A DNA stretch of 64,000 nucleotides from contig CALHYX010000044.1 in NCBI GenBank assembly GCA_938041035.1, positions 1 to 64,000 of the forward strand, in the 5' to 3' direction. Origin of the DNA: an uncultured Acidimicrobiales bacterium. GTDB lineage: Bacteria > Actinomycetota > Acidimicrobiia > Acidimicrobiales > SHLQ01. Shown one piece after another: positions 8,926 through 17,359 of the stretch. The position numbers and the translations under genes were made by a program. How positions within the stretch are numbered: the stretch's first letter is position 1; every line of letters begins with the position of its first letter. The notes beneath the pieces are model-generated. The model saw only the letters and a list, made by a program, of their open reading frames with translations, did not search any database and was not told where the DNA came from.

Positions 8926-10167
8926 GTGGACTTTGACCTACCCCCGGACGACGACGCGCGCCGAGTCGCGGTGCGGGAGTGGCTCCTCCGGAACCCGGAT
9001 CCCTCACCCGTCGCCCTGGTCGAAGCCGGCTACGTCGTACCGCACTGGCCGGCCCCTTGGGGACTGAACGCCGACCCGATCCATCAGCTCATCATCAGCG
9101 ACGAGCTGAGCAGGGCCAAGGTTCGGTTGCCCACCAACCCGATAGGCATTGGCTGGGCCGCACCGACGATCCTGCTCGGGGGGACCGAGGAGCAAAAAGA
9201 GCGATACCTGCCGAAGATTCTCAGCGGCGAGGAAACCTGGTGCCAGCTGTTCAGCGAGCCCGACGCAGGCTCGGACCTCGCCGCCCTGGCGACCCGGGCC
9301 GAACGCGATGGCGATGAGTACATCATCAACGGGGCCAAAATCTGGTCGAGCGGCGCCCACGGATCCCAGATGGGGATTCTGATCGCCCGCACGGATCCGG
9401 ACGCGCCGAAGCACCGGGGGATCTCCTACTTCCTCTGTCCCATGGACACTCCCGGTCTCACCATGAGCCCGATCGTCGACATGACCACCGCGCATTCGTT
9501 CAACCAGGTCTTCTTCGACGACATGCGGCTGCCGGTGAGTATGCGGGTCGGTGAGGAAGGCGACGGCTGGCGCCTGGCCAAGGTCACCCTGGCCAACGAA
9601 CGGGTATCGCTGTCCTCGGCCGGCTCGTTGTGGGGCGAGGGGCCGAGCGCTAGAGCCCTCATCGAGCTGGCGGCCCAAGCGGGCGTCGAGGACCCGACGC
9701 GGCGCGATCGGCTCGCCCGGCTTCACTGTGACGCCGAAGTCCTTCGCCTGAACCGCCTGCGCACCCTGTCGGCCAAGTTGGCCGGCAAGACCCCGGGGCC
9801 CGAAGCCTCGATCCAAAAGATCATGGCCGACGAACACGGCCAAACCGTCATGACGCTGGCCAAGGATCTCCAGGGCGCGGCCGGCATGATCGAGGGTTCC
9901 GGACCCGCCGGACCGCTGCCGTCGCGGATGCGTAGCGGAGCGACCCAAATCAACTTCCCCGCCGGGCCCGAAAGCCCGTTCCCCGAGGTCGACCCGGTGT
10001 GGCACTACGGCTTCGTGTTCAGTCCCGCGCTCACCCTTGGCGGCGGCACCTTCGCAGTGCAACGCAACATCGTGGCCGAACAGGTGCTTGGGCTACCGCG
10101 CGAGCCCAACGTGGAAAAGGGCATGAGCTGGAGCGAAACCAGGCGGGCGACGGGCAAGGATCGCTAA
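8926..10167 (+). CDS. Acyl-CoA dehydrogenase family protein
   Basis: A flavin-dependent acyl-CoA dehydrogenase of 413 residues starting at GTG 8926. Segments WCQLFSEPDAGSDLAALATR and INGAKIWSSGAHGSQMGILIARTD correspond to the FAD- and substrate-binding signature of the family, and the C-terminal GGGTFAVQRNIVAEQVLGLPRE matches the 'G.t...rn.ia...LglP' ending typical of FadE subgroups in actinobacteria. It introduces a double bond into an acyl-CoA, probably in fatty acid or steroid side-chain catabolism. The Popeye-like gene starts six bases after its stop. Confidence 0.93.
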   Translation: MDFDLPPDDDARRVAVREWLLRNPDPSPVALVEAGYVVPHWPAPWGLNADPIHQLIISDELSRAKVRLPTNPIGIGWAAPTILLGGTEEQKERYLPKILSGEETWCQLFSEPDAGSDLAALATRAERDGDEYIINGAKIWSSGAHGSQMGILIARTDPDAPKHRGISYFLCPMDTPGLTMSPIVDMTTAHSFNQVFFDDMRLPVSMRVGEEGDGWRLAKVTLANERVSLSSAGSLWGEGPSARALIELAAQAGVEDPTRRDRLARLHCDAEVLRLNRLRTLSAKLAGKTPGPEASIQKIMADEHGQTVMTLAKDLQGAAGMIEGSGPAGPLPSRMRSGATQINFPAGPESPFPEVDPVWHYGFVFSPALTLGGGTFAVQRNIVAEQVLGLPREPNVEKGMSWSETRRATGKDR

Positions 10168-10173
10168 CCGCCC

Positions 10174-10824
10174 GTGGACGCCGGCACCCTCTCCCTGAAC
10201 ATCGCGTACGTCTTCTACGTGGGCTCATCGCTGTTTCGGAGCCCGGTGAAGTTGCGAGCTGCGCTCGTCGCCACCTCGGCCGTGTTCATCGTGTACGGGC
10301 TGATCGCGACGATCTGGTCGGTGGTGTGGTGGAACCTCGCCTTCGGTCTCTCGCACGCGCTCCAGCTCGGCCGTACCGTGCGAGACCAGCGGCGGGTCCA
10401 ACTCTCCGACTCCGAGGAACTGCTGCGTGACCAGTTGTTTCCGGGCCTGGACCGACTTGAGTTTTTCACCTTGTGGTCACTCGGCGTGGAACGCGAACTT
10501 GCCGACGGGCAATCAATCTGTCGCGAGGGCGAACCCCAGGGCACCGTGGCCGTCATCCTCGCCGGCGAGGTGGTGGTGCACCAGGGCGGCCGGACGGTGA
10601 CCACGATGGGTCAGGGCCGGCTGGTTGGCGAGCGTACGTTCGTGAGCGGCGGAGTCGCCAACGCCGACGTTGGTGCGCAGGGCGCCGTCCGCATCCGCGA
10701 GTGGGATCAGGAAAAACTGGCGGCGCTTTCCTCGCTCAACCCGGCGGCGGCCGCGGCGTTTCGCGACCTGATCGGACGCGATCTCGCCGCCAAGCTGACG
10801 GGCCGCGTGACCCGGTCCGAGTAG
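10174..10824 (+). CDS. Popeye-domain-like membrane protein with cyclic-nucleotide-binding fold
   Basis: A 216-residue protein starting at GTG 10174, six bases after the acyl-CoA dehydrogenase. The first ~75 residues hold hydrophobic helices (LSLNIAYVFYVGSSLF; LVATSAVFIVYGLIATIWSV; VVWWNLAFGLSHALQLG). Next comes LFPGLDRLEFFTLWSLG and a cupin-like cyclic-nucleotide-binding fold (CREGEPQGTVAVILAGEVVV; GQGRLVGERTF; the IREWD segment), ending LIGRDLAAKL. This order, helices then CNB fold with the FPGL..xEF.xL and GRDLAAKL signatures, is that of bacterial Popeye-like proteins. It probably sits in the membrane and senses a nucleotide in the cytoplasm. The ligand is unknown. Confidence 0.8.
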   Translation: MDAGTLSLNIAYVFYVGSSLFRSPVKLRAALVATSAVFIVYGLIATIWSVVWWNLAFGLSHALQLGRTVRDQRRVQLSDSEELLRDQLFPGLDRLEFFTLWSLGVERELADGQSICREGEPQGTVAVILAGEVVVHQGGRTVTTMGQGRLVGERTFVSGGVANADVGAQGAVRIREWDQEKLAALSSLNPAAAAAFRDLIGRDLAAKLTGRVTRSE

Positions 10825-10836
10825 ACGGGAGCGTCG

Positions 10837-12375
10837 CTAGGCGTCGTTGGAGTTCGTCGCCCGGAGGTGCTGCTCACCAGCGCCGCGGTAGAGCTCGGCG
10901 TAGTCGCGCCGCAACATCGCTTTCTGCACCTTGCCCATGGTGTTTCGGGGCAGCTCGTCGACGACGATCATCCGCTTGGGTCGCTTGAACGACGCCAGTA
11001 CCAACCCGCCCTGGTCGACGGTGGCCTGGAGCTCGGCGGTCTCCCGCGGCGCCATGGTCGGATCGGGGGCCACGAACACGGTCACCGCTTCTCCAAAGTC
11101 CGGGTGCGGCAGGCCCACCACCGCCGTCTCGGCGATACCGGCGAGCTCATCGAGCACCATCTCGATCTCTTTCGGGTACACGTTCAAACCACCGGAGATG
11201 ATCATGTCGCCCTCGCGACCCTCGAGGGTGAGACGGCCGTCCTCGTCGAGATGGCCAACATCGCCGGTGACGAAAAAGTCATCGTCGCGCATGGCTTCCG
11301 CGGTGGCGTCGGGGCGCCCGTGGTACTGCGCAAACATGTACCGGCTGCGGGTCTCGACCACACCCGTTTCGCCTCGGCCGATGACGACACCTTCGTCGTT
11401 CACGATCCGCAGCTCGACGCCGGGCAGGGCAAAGCCGACCGTTCCTGCGACCCGTTCGCCATCGAGCGGGTTCGACGTGATGATCCCGCACTCGGTCATC
11501 CCGTAACGCTCCACGATGCGATGACCGCTGGCCGCGGTGAACTCGTCGTGCAACAGCGCGGTCATCGGCGCCGAGCCCGACGTGAACAGCCGCATCCCAC
11601 CCAGGGCCTCCGGATCGAGCTTCCCGGTATCGAGCAGTCGACGATAGTGGGTGGGCACACCCATCATGACCGTCGCGTCGGGCAGGAGTTCCAGCACCCG
11701 TTCGGGGTCGAACCGGTCGAGCCACAACGTTTCGCTCGCACCGAGGAGCGCACAGTGCATGGCGACGAACAGGCCGTGAACATGAAAGATGGGCAGGAAG
11801 TGCAGGAGCACATCGTCGGTCCGCCACCCCCAGATGGTCCGCAGCGCTTCGGCGTTGGTGCGGAGGCCCTCATGGGTGAGCCGCGCCCCTTTGGAGCGAC
11901 CGGTGGTGCCCGATGTGTAGAGCATTGCTGCGATGTCGCGCTCGGCCCGTTCGACCGGTGCCACGCGGGTGCCATCGATCAGATCGAGCAGCGTTCCGGT
12001 GCCATCAGCGCCAAGGGTCATCCACGGACGGGTCGCCCCGACCGGGTCCTGCCCGGGTCGAGCGACCACCAGGCTCGGGTCCGCGTCGTCGAGAAAGTAG
12101 AGCAGCTCGGCCTCGGTGTAGGCGATGTTGAGCGGTACGTAGATCGCTCCCAACGCAACCGTGGCGAGGTACAGCGCAAAGGCGTCGATCGATTTGTCGA
12201 CCTGCACCACCACGGCGCGATCAGCTTCCGCTCCGGCCGCCGCCAACGCCGCGGTCAGCGCCGCCACGCGGTCCCACAGCTGCCCGTACGTGATCGCCGG
12301 GGCGTTCTCCATCCGGAACGCCACCGCGCCTTCCCGACCCGATGACGCCTCCTGAAAGCTCGATACCAGATTCAT
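10837..12375 (-). CDS. matB: Malonyl-CoA synthetase (AMP-forming acyl-CoA ligase)
   Basis: A 512-residue acyl-adenylate-forming enzyme. The P-loop YTSGTTGRSKG is at residues 153-163; MTECG, TGDVGHLDEDGRLTLEGR and PRNTMGKVQKA (with the catalytic lysine) follow in the expected order. It overlaps the start of the malonyl-CoA decarboxylase gene by ATGA (12372-12375). That pairing is what identifies it as MatB-like, ligating malonate to CoA, rather than a fatty acyl-CoA ligase. The motif evidence alone only establishes the superfamily. Confidence 0.85.
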   Translation of the reverse strand: MNLVSSFQEASSGREGAVAFRMENAPAITYGQLWDRVAALTAALAAAGAEADRAVVVQVDKSIDAFALYLATVALGAIYVPLNIAYTEAELLYFLDDADPSLVVARPGQDPVGATRPWMTLGADGTGTLLDLIDGTRVAPVERAERDIAAMLYTSGTTGRSKGARLTHEGLRTNAEALRTIWGWRTDDVLLHFLPIFHVHGLFVAMHCALLGASETLWLDRFDPERVLELLPDATVMMGVPTHYRRLLDTGKLDPEALGGMRLFTSGSAPMTALLHDEFTAASGHRIVERYGMTECGIITSNPLDGERVAGTVGFALPGVELRIVNDEGVVIGRGETGVVETRSRYMFAQYHGRPDATAEAMRDDDFFVTGDVGHLDEDGRLTLEGREGDMIISGGLNVYPKEIEMVLDELAGIAETAVVGLPHPDFGEAVTVFVAPDPTMAPRETAELQATVDQGGLVLASFKRPKRMIVVDELPRNTMGKVQKAMLRRDYAELYRGAGEQHLRATNSNDA

Positions 12376-13616
12376 GCGGTCGGTCGTCCTTCGCGGTCGG
12401 CAACCGCTGCGATCGAGGGGCTGATGGCGACGGTGCCATCGTCGACATAGGCCTCGTGCTGCGCGGCGAGGGAATCGGGGTCGTACAGGTAGTTCACGAG
12501 CATCCCGGCCGACTCGAGCCAACCCTTGGTCGAAGAGTCACCCCAGTGGTTCAGGGCTTCGATCCGAGCGCCATTGCGGAGATGGAACCGGGCGACCGAA
12601 TCGCGGGGGTACGCACCCCGCTTGGCGACCACGAGGTAGTCGACGGCGGCCGTGGCCAGATCATCGCGAAGCTCGTCGGCGAGCGAGCGGAGTGGAGCCT
12701 CGACCGGGTCAAGATGCGACGCGAGTCCAGGGCGCGCCTCGCTGATCCATTCCCGCAGGCCCGGGATGGGGGAGAGGGTGGCGAACGTGGTGAGCTGGGG
12801 AAGTTCGGCCCGTAGCGCCTCGGTGACTCGTTGCAGCAGGAAATGCCCGAAGCTCACCCCTCGCAGCCCGGCCTGACAGTTGGAGATCGAATAGAACATC
12901 GCGTGGTCGACCCCCTCGAGGGTTTCATCGACGTCATCATCGAGCACGGCCTGGATCGATGCCGCCCGGCCGCGGGTGAGCGCAACGGCGACGAAGATGA
13001 TCGGTTCATCGGGCAGGGCGGGATGAAAGAAGCCGAAACACCGGCGATCCGCAGCCAGCCGGCGCCGGAGGTCGTCCCATCCGCTGACCTCGTGTACCGC
13101 CTCGTAGGAGATGAGCCGCTCGAGAATTGCGGTGGGTGTGCTCCAGTCCAGGCGCCGCAGTTCGAGAAAGCCGCGGTTGAACCACGACCGCAGAATGTGG
13201 AGCAGGTCGGCGTCCACGGCTTCGAGCGCCTCGCGCTCGTCGCCCGGGCCGGCCGCCGCGATCGCCGCAAGGAGGTCGGCCCGCAATCCGACCAGGGCGC
13301 GGGTGGCCCCGGGAGCGACGTTGACCGCTCGTATGATCCGTTGCCGCGCGGGTTCGGCGGCGGCCGCAAGCGCGACGGAGTTTCCGGGTGATGGATCGTC
13401 CCGGTAGGCCGCAATCGCGGCGCCAACCAGATCGGGATCGGGTCCCTGATCGGTTGCCAGATGGAGAAAGAACCGACGACGGGCGGCGTCGTCGAGCTGG
13501 CGGTAACGCTTGATGAACTGCACGGCGAGCGCCGTTTCGGCCGACTCGCTCCGCATGGCCAACAGCGCCGCGCAGGTCTGCCGGAGGGCCGCCTCGATGG
13601 CCTGTCCGCTGGTCAT
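12372..13616 (-). CDS. Malonyl-CoA decarboxylase
   Basis: A 414-residue protein starting at ATG 13616, which overlaps the nitroreductase stop by ATGA. The N-terminal helical region is followed by the acetyltransferase-like catalytic domain: FSISNC-like segment MFYSISNCQAGLRGVSFGHF, FATLSPIPGLREWI, and the conserved end FHLRNGARIEALNHWGDSS...SAGMLVNYLYD typical of the malonyl-CoA decarboxylase family. It converts malonyl-CoA to acetyl-CoA and CO2. Coupled to the downstream malonyl-CoA synthetase it would let the cell use malonate or dispose of malonyl-CoA. No malonate transporter is adjacent. Confidence 0.92.
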   Translation of the reverse strand: MTSGQAIEAALRQTCAALLAMRSESAETALAVQFIKRYRQLDDAARRRFFLHLATDQGPDPDLVGAAIAAYRDDPSPGNSVALAAAAEPARQRIIRAVNVAPGATRALVGLRADLLAAIAAAGPGDEREALEAVDADLLHILRSWFNRGFLELRRLDWSTPTAILERLISYEAVHEVSGWDDLRRRLAADRRCFGFFHPALPDEPIIFVAVALTRGRAASIQAVLDDDVDETLEGVDHAMFYSISNCQAGLRGVSFGHFLLQRVTEALRAELPQLTTFATLSPIPGLREWISEARPGLASHLDPVEAPLRSLADELRDDLATAAVDYLVVAKRGAYPRDSVARFHLRNGARIEALNHWGDSSTKGWLESAGMLVNYLYDPDSLAAQHEAYVDDGTVAISPSIAAVADREGRPTA

Positions 13617-14782
13617 GAGCCCGATTCGGCCAGATCCTTGATGCCCCGCAGCACGCGTTCCATGTTCCCGCGGTGTTCTCGCTGGCGTCCGGCGATGATG
13701 CGCGACGCCTGCTCGGGGTTTGCGTCGACGGCCGCGGTCAAACCCGAGGGACCGGGCCCCAGGTGAAGCTCGTAGCGCAGCCGGGTGCTGGACCCGCCGC
13801 GCGAGTCGAGTTCGAACCGCCACCGGGCTCCTGGATTTTCCGGGTCGCTCACCGCCCACGCAAACCGCTGTTCGACCTCGAACTCGGTCACGTGCGACGT
13901 GGTCTCCCAGGTGCCGATCTGCGGGTGCTCGTTGGTGCCGATGATGGTCGACCCGATGCCGGGGTCGCCGATCTCGCCCCAGTGGCCGGCCTGAAACTCC
14001 TCGGAAAACCGGGCCGGAAGGTTGGGGTCGATCACGAGTTTCCAGACCGCGGCCGCCGATGCGTCGATATCGATATCGATCGTTACGCCCGGGGACTGCG
14101 CCATCGAGAGTGGCCCGTCGGCATCTCCCTCGATCGTGTTGGCGTAGCGGTCGAAGAACGTGATCGATCGGGCCGGGTAGCGGCCCGACGCGGGGGAGAA
14201 GTCCGTGCCGATGGTGTAGGCGACCGGGAACAGGGCGATCTGGGTGACGCCGGCAGGAATACGAAGCATCTCGGCCACTTCGGCGGCCTTGCCCAGGTGC
14301 ATCGTCGTCCAGGTCGTCCCCAGACCCCGGGCCCGCAGCGCGATATGGAAGCTCCAGCCGGACTGGATCACGGAGTCGAACAGGCCGGGCCGTCCGCTGC
14401 CATCGTGTTCGCCGATGATCGTCGGGATCACCAACGCGGGAGCCCGCTCGAGGTTGGCGGCCAGGTAGGCCGAACTCGTCATCGACCGTTCCAGTCGGTG
14501 CCCGGTGCCTTCGAGTCGGTCGGCGGTCTCCATCATCCACGAGCCACCGGCCTCACGGTAGGCCTCGGCCAGCTTGGCCTTGGTGGCCTGGTCGCGCACG
14601 ATGATCCAGCGCCGGCTCGACTGTCCTGCACCGGTGGGGGCCTGCTCGGCGACATCGATACAGTCGAGTAGCACCTGCGCCGGAACGGGACGGTCGAAGT
14701 CGAGGCGGCGGCGCACCGACCGGGTTGTCGTGAGAGCGGTGTCGATCGCGTCGCGGTGCGCAGTGATGTCGTCGGCGCTCAT
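13613..14782 (-). CDS. Nitroreductase fused to an SRPBCC (START-like) domain
   Basis: A 389-residue two-domain protein starting at ATG 14782. Residues 1 to about 230 are an FMN nitroreductase domain (TTRSVRRRLDFDRPVP; DCIDVAEQAPTGAGQSSRRW; GLGTTWTTMHLGKAAEVAEM). Residues about 245-385 read as an SRPBCC ligand-binding fold (VTIDIDIDASAAAVWKLVIDP; GSTIIGTNE; W.FELDSRGGSSTRLRYELHLG). The first domain would reduce a substrate with a flavin; the second, a hydrophobic-ligand cavity, could hold it. It is linked by 4-base overlaps to the membrane-protein gene upstream and malonyl-CoA decarboxylase downstream, so it belongs to the malonate operon. Confidence 0.88.
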   Translation of the reverse strand: MSADDITAHRDAIDTALTTTRSVRRRLDFDRPVPAQVLLDCIDVAEQAPTGAGQSSRRWIIVRDQATKAKLAEAYREAGGSWMMETADRLEGTGHRLERSMTSSAYLAANLERAPALVIPTIIGEHDGSGRPGLFDSVIQSGWSFHIALRARGLGTTWTTMHLGKAAEVAEMLRIPAGVTQIALFPVAYTIGTDFSPASGRYPARSITFFDRYANTIEGDADGPLSMAQSPGVTIDIDIDASAAAVWKLVIDPNLPARFSEEFQAGHWGEIGDPGIGSTIIGTNEHPQIGTWETTSHVTEFEVEQRFAWAVSDPENPGARWRFELDSRGGSSTRLRYELHLGPGPSGLTAAVDANPEQASRIIAGRQREHRGNMERVLRGIKDLAESGS

Positions 14783-15178
14783 CGTCCGAACGTCCACCAC
14801 AGCGAGAATGCGACCGCGGCCAGGCTGATCACGGCCATGGTGACCAGCGAAGAACGGGGGATCTTGCCGTCCTCGGGAACCCCGGGCACCCGCTTCCGGA
14901 TGTAGCGCAGGAGCCGGTCGGCCCACGCGACGTCGCGCGACAGGATCGTGAGACCGGCGGCGATGATCAGCCATCCCGGTCCCGGCAGGGGGTAGGGCGA
15001 TGATGCCCAGAATCACCACGATGAACCCGAGCGTCATGCGGGCGACGCGCAGGACAACGTTCGCTCGGGCCTCCTCGACGGTGTCTTCCTGTTCGCCCGT
15101 GTCGAACTCGGCTTCGATCGCCGCTTCGCGGAGTTCATCGATGAAGCTCTGGTCATCATCGTCGACTGGATCGGTCAT
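14779..15178 (-). pseudogene. PGPGW-family transmembrane protein, frameshifted
   Basis: The frame starting at ATG 15178 encodes an acidic N-terminus and a first membrane helix (MTLGFIVVILGIIALP), then loses sense at a run of five G on the plus strand (14988-14992). Removing one base restores LPGPGWLIIAAGLTILSRD, the PGPGW signature, followed by WADRLLRYIRKRVPG and a second helix ending SLWWTFGR at stop 14779-14781. The corrected product has about 132 residues, the usual size of these two-helix proteins. The corrected stop overlaps the nitroreductase ATG as ATGA, which supports the corrected reading. Either a homopolymer assembly error or a true mutation explains it. Confidence 0.8.
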
Positions 15179-15248
15179 GGGTTGACGGGTTCTCCTCGCA
15201 TCGACCGCTCACCCTAGGGCCCGCTCACCCGATACGTCAGGCCGAGGA

Positions 15249-15265
15249 GGGCGCCGCGCGCGCCC
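15249..15265. terminator. GC-rich hairpin between operons, possible terminator
   Basis: Inverted arms GGGCGC (15249-15254) and GCGCCC (15260-15265) enclose a five-base loop in the 144-base gap between the PhoX-like gene stop (15323) and the start of the malonate operon (15178). No T-run follows on either strand, so intrinsic termination is only possible, not shown. Confidence 0.3.
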
Positions 15266-15322
15266 GCCGGGCGGCATGCGGCGAGGCCCACCCGCAAAGA
15301 GCCGACCCACCCCCTGGATTCG

Positions 15323-17227
15323 TTAGGACGCGCCGACGATTCCGCCGTCGGTTCGCGTGATCGCGACGATCGCCGGGCGAGGCCGACCACCGTTCGGCCA
15401 CGAACTCGTCGCCGTTGGATCCTCGGGTGTTCCCCGGTCGCCCGGATGCTGAATGCTGATGAACATCGTCGTGTGGTCCGGCGTAAACGCCACCCCGGTG
15501 ACCTCACAATTCGGCACCGCAACCATGAAGCGCCGCACCTCGCCCGTATCGGGATCGGCCGCCAGCATCTGGTTGTTGCACTCGACGGGTTGGTTGCCAT
15601 CGGTCTGAATCCACATGCGGCCGTACCGGTCGAAATCGAGGCCATCGGGAGAACCGAACGCCACCGACTCGTCGATCGTCGAACCATCGTCGGTCTGCGA
15701 CCCCGCACCCGCGAGCAGGAAGATGTCCCAGTCGAAGGTGGTGGAGGCGAGATCACCATCGGCCTCGACGATCTTGACGATGTGGCCGTTGGCGTTGGCG
15801 ACGCGCGGATTCGGGCCGTTCGGCTCCTGGCGGGCACCGTTGTTGGTGAGGGTAACGAACACTTCGCTGTTGGCCGGGTTGACGGCGCTCCATTCCGGGC
15901 GGTCCATGGGCGTAGCCCCCAGAGCATCGGCCGCGAGGCGAGCTTTCACCATCACCTCGCCCTGATCGGCGAAGCCGTTTTCCGCGGTGAGGGGGCCGTG
16001 CCCGTGCACCAGCGGCATCCAGGTGCCGGTGCCATCGTCGTCGAAGCGGGCCACGTAGAGCGTGCCTTCGGAAAGCGGACTGATGTGCTCGCGGTTCAAC
16101 ATCCGCTTGTGGTGCCGGGCGCTCACAAACTTGTAGAGGTACTCGAAGATCGCATCGTCGCCCATGTAGGCAACGGCCCGACCGCGCTTGGAGATGGCGA
16201 CGCGACCCATCTCGTGGGCGAAGCGCCCCATCGCCGTGTGCTTCTGGGGCCGCTTCCGGCGCCGCTGAGCGTCGATCTCCACCATCCACCCCATCATGTT
16301 GGGCAGTTGCGGGTCGTCGGTGGCTTCCCACTGCGGATCGGTTTCGTGCCAGCGATACCACGGGGTGTCATCGATGCCGTGGCGGTCGAAGTCGGCCTGT
16401 TGTTCCTCGGTGTACTCGCCATCGAGCGACGCGTTAAAGTAGCCCCGGAAGTTCTCTTCCGACGTCACCACCGTGCCCCACGGTGTGCAGGCATTGCCGC
16501 AGTTGTTGATGGTGCCGGTGGCGGTGGTGCCATCCGGGTTGAGATGGTTCTTCAGCAGCCGGTGCCCCGCCGCCGGGCCGGTGAGCTCCATCACCGTCTT
16601 GGTGGTGATCCGGCGACTGCTCGGGCTGTCCACCAGCTTCCAGCCCTGGCCCTTGTTGATGACCTTCACGATGCTCAGACCGTGGGCATACTGCTCCTTG
16701 AGGGTCTTCTCGGCGGTCCAGTCCGCGTTTCCGTCGGGGAAGAGCAGGTTGGCGGTGGTGAACTCATGGTTGATCACGAGCAGGCCTCGGCGCGACCCTT
16801 TGGCGCCCCACGCGAGCGGCAGATAGCACACGCCGTCGTGCCCCATACCGAGCTGCTCCAGCTGGTCGTCGCTGCTGTTCGAGGCATCCTCGGCAAAGGC
16901 CGGACCATCGGTGCGGATCGGGTCGCCCCACGGCACGAGGGCCTGCGCCTCGTACCCCTCGGGAACGGTGATGGCGTCGGTGACGTCGGGCGGAAGCGAC
17001 TCGAAGCCGAGCAGCGGACCCTGAGGCCGCCGGTAGCCACCGTGGCCTGGCCGCGGCGGGATACCGGCCTCGGCACTGTCGGCGAAGACCGCGTCACCGA
17101 CGACGAAGGCTGCCGCCATGGTGGCCGTTCCGCCGATGAGCACGTCGCGGCGCGACATTCGTTGCTCCGCGATAGCCGCGAAGGGTCGGTTGCCCGACGT
17201 GTTGGTTACTCGATCGTCCTGCCGCAT
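15323..17227 (-). CDS. PhoX-family (DUF839) secreted phosphatase-like protein with Tat signal
   Basis: A 634-residue protein of the DUF839/PhoX family. The N-terminus (RPFAAIAEQRMSRRDVLIGG, then ATMAAAFVVGDAVFA) carries a twin-arginine export signal SRRDVLIGG preceded by the long leader usual for PhoX proteins, so the 17227 start is kept. The body shows LLVINHEFT, NCGNACTPWGTVVTSEENFRGYF, GRFAHEMGRVA and the acidic clusters of the calcium/iron-binding propeller, with FGSPDGLDFDRYGRMWIQTDG and GVAFTPDHTTMFISIQHPG near the end. PhoX enzymes hydrolyse phosphate monoesters outside the cytoplasmic membrane. Exact activity is inferred from the family. Confidence 0.88.
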   Translation of the reverse strand: MRQDDRVTNTSGNRPFAAIAEQRMSRRDVLIGGTATMAAAFVVGDAVFADSAEAGIPPRPGHGGYRRPQGPLLGFESLPPDVTDAITVPEGYEAQALVPWGDPIRTDGPAFAEDASNSSDDQLEQLGMGHDGVCYLPLAWGAKGSRRGLLVINHEFTTANLLFPDGNADWTAEKTLKEQYAHGLSIVKVINKGQGWKLVDSPSSRRITTKTVMELTGPAAGHRLLKNHLNPDGTTATGTINNCGNACTPWGTVVTSEENFRGYFNASLDGEYTEEQQADFDRHGIDDTPWYRWHETDPQWEATDDPQLPNMMGWMVEIDAQRRRKRPQKHTAMGRFAHEMGRVAISKRGRAVAYMGDDAIFEYLYKFVSARHHKRMLNREHISPLSEGTLYVARFDDDGTGTWMPLVHGHGPLTAENGFADQGEVMVKARLAADALGATPMDRPEWSAVNPANSEVFVTLTNNGARQEPNGPNPRVANANGHIVKIVEADGDLASTTFDWDIFLLAGAGSQTDDGSTIDESVAFGSPDGLDFDRYGRMWIQTDGNQPVECNNQMLAADPDTGEVRRFMVAVPNCEVTGVAFTPDHTTMFISIQHPGDRGTPEDPTATSSWPNGGRPRPAIVAITRTDGGIVGAS

Positions 17228-17359
17228 TTCCCTACCCCCGTTTCGGCGTGCCTTTCACCCCGTACCGGCGAACCTAGTAGGCCTCGACTGCTCCCGTGAA
17301 CGACACCGCTCTGGCGGTGCTGCGGCCGGGCTTCACCCGATGGACTCGGTCGACGCGCG

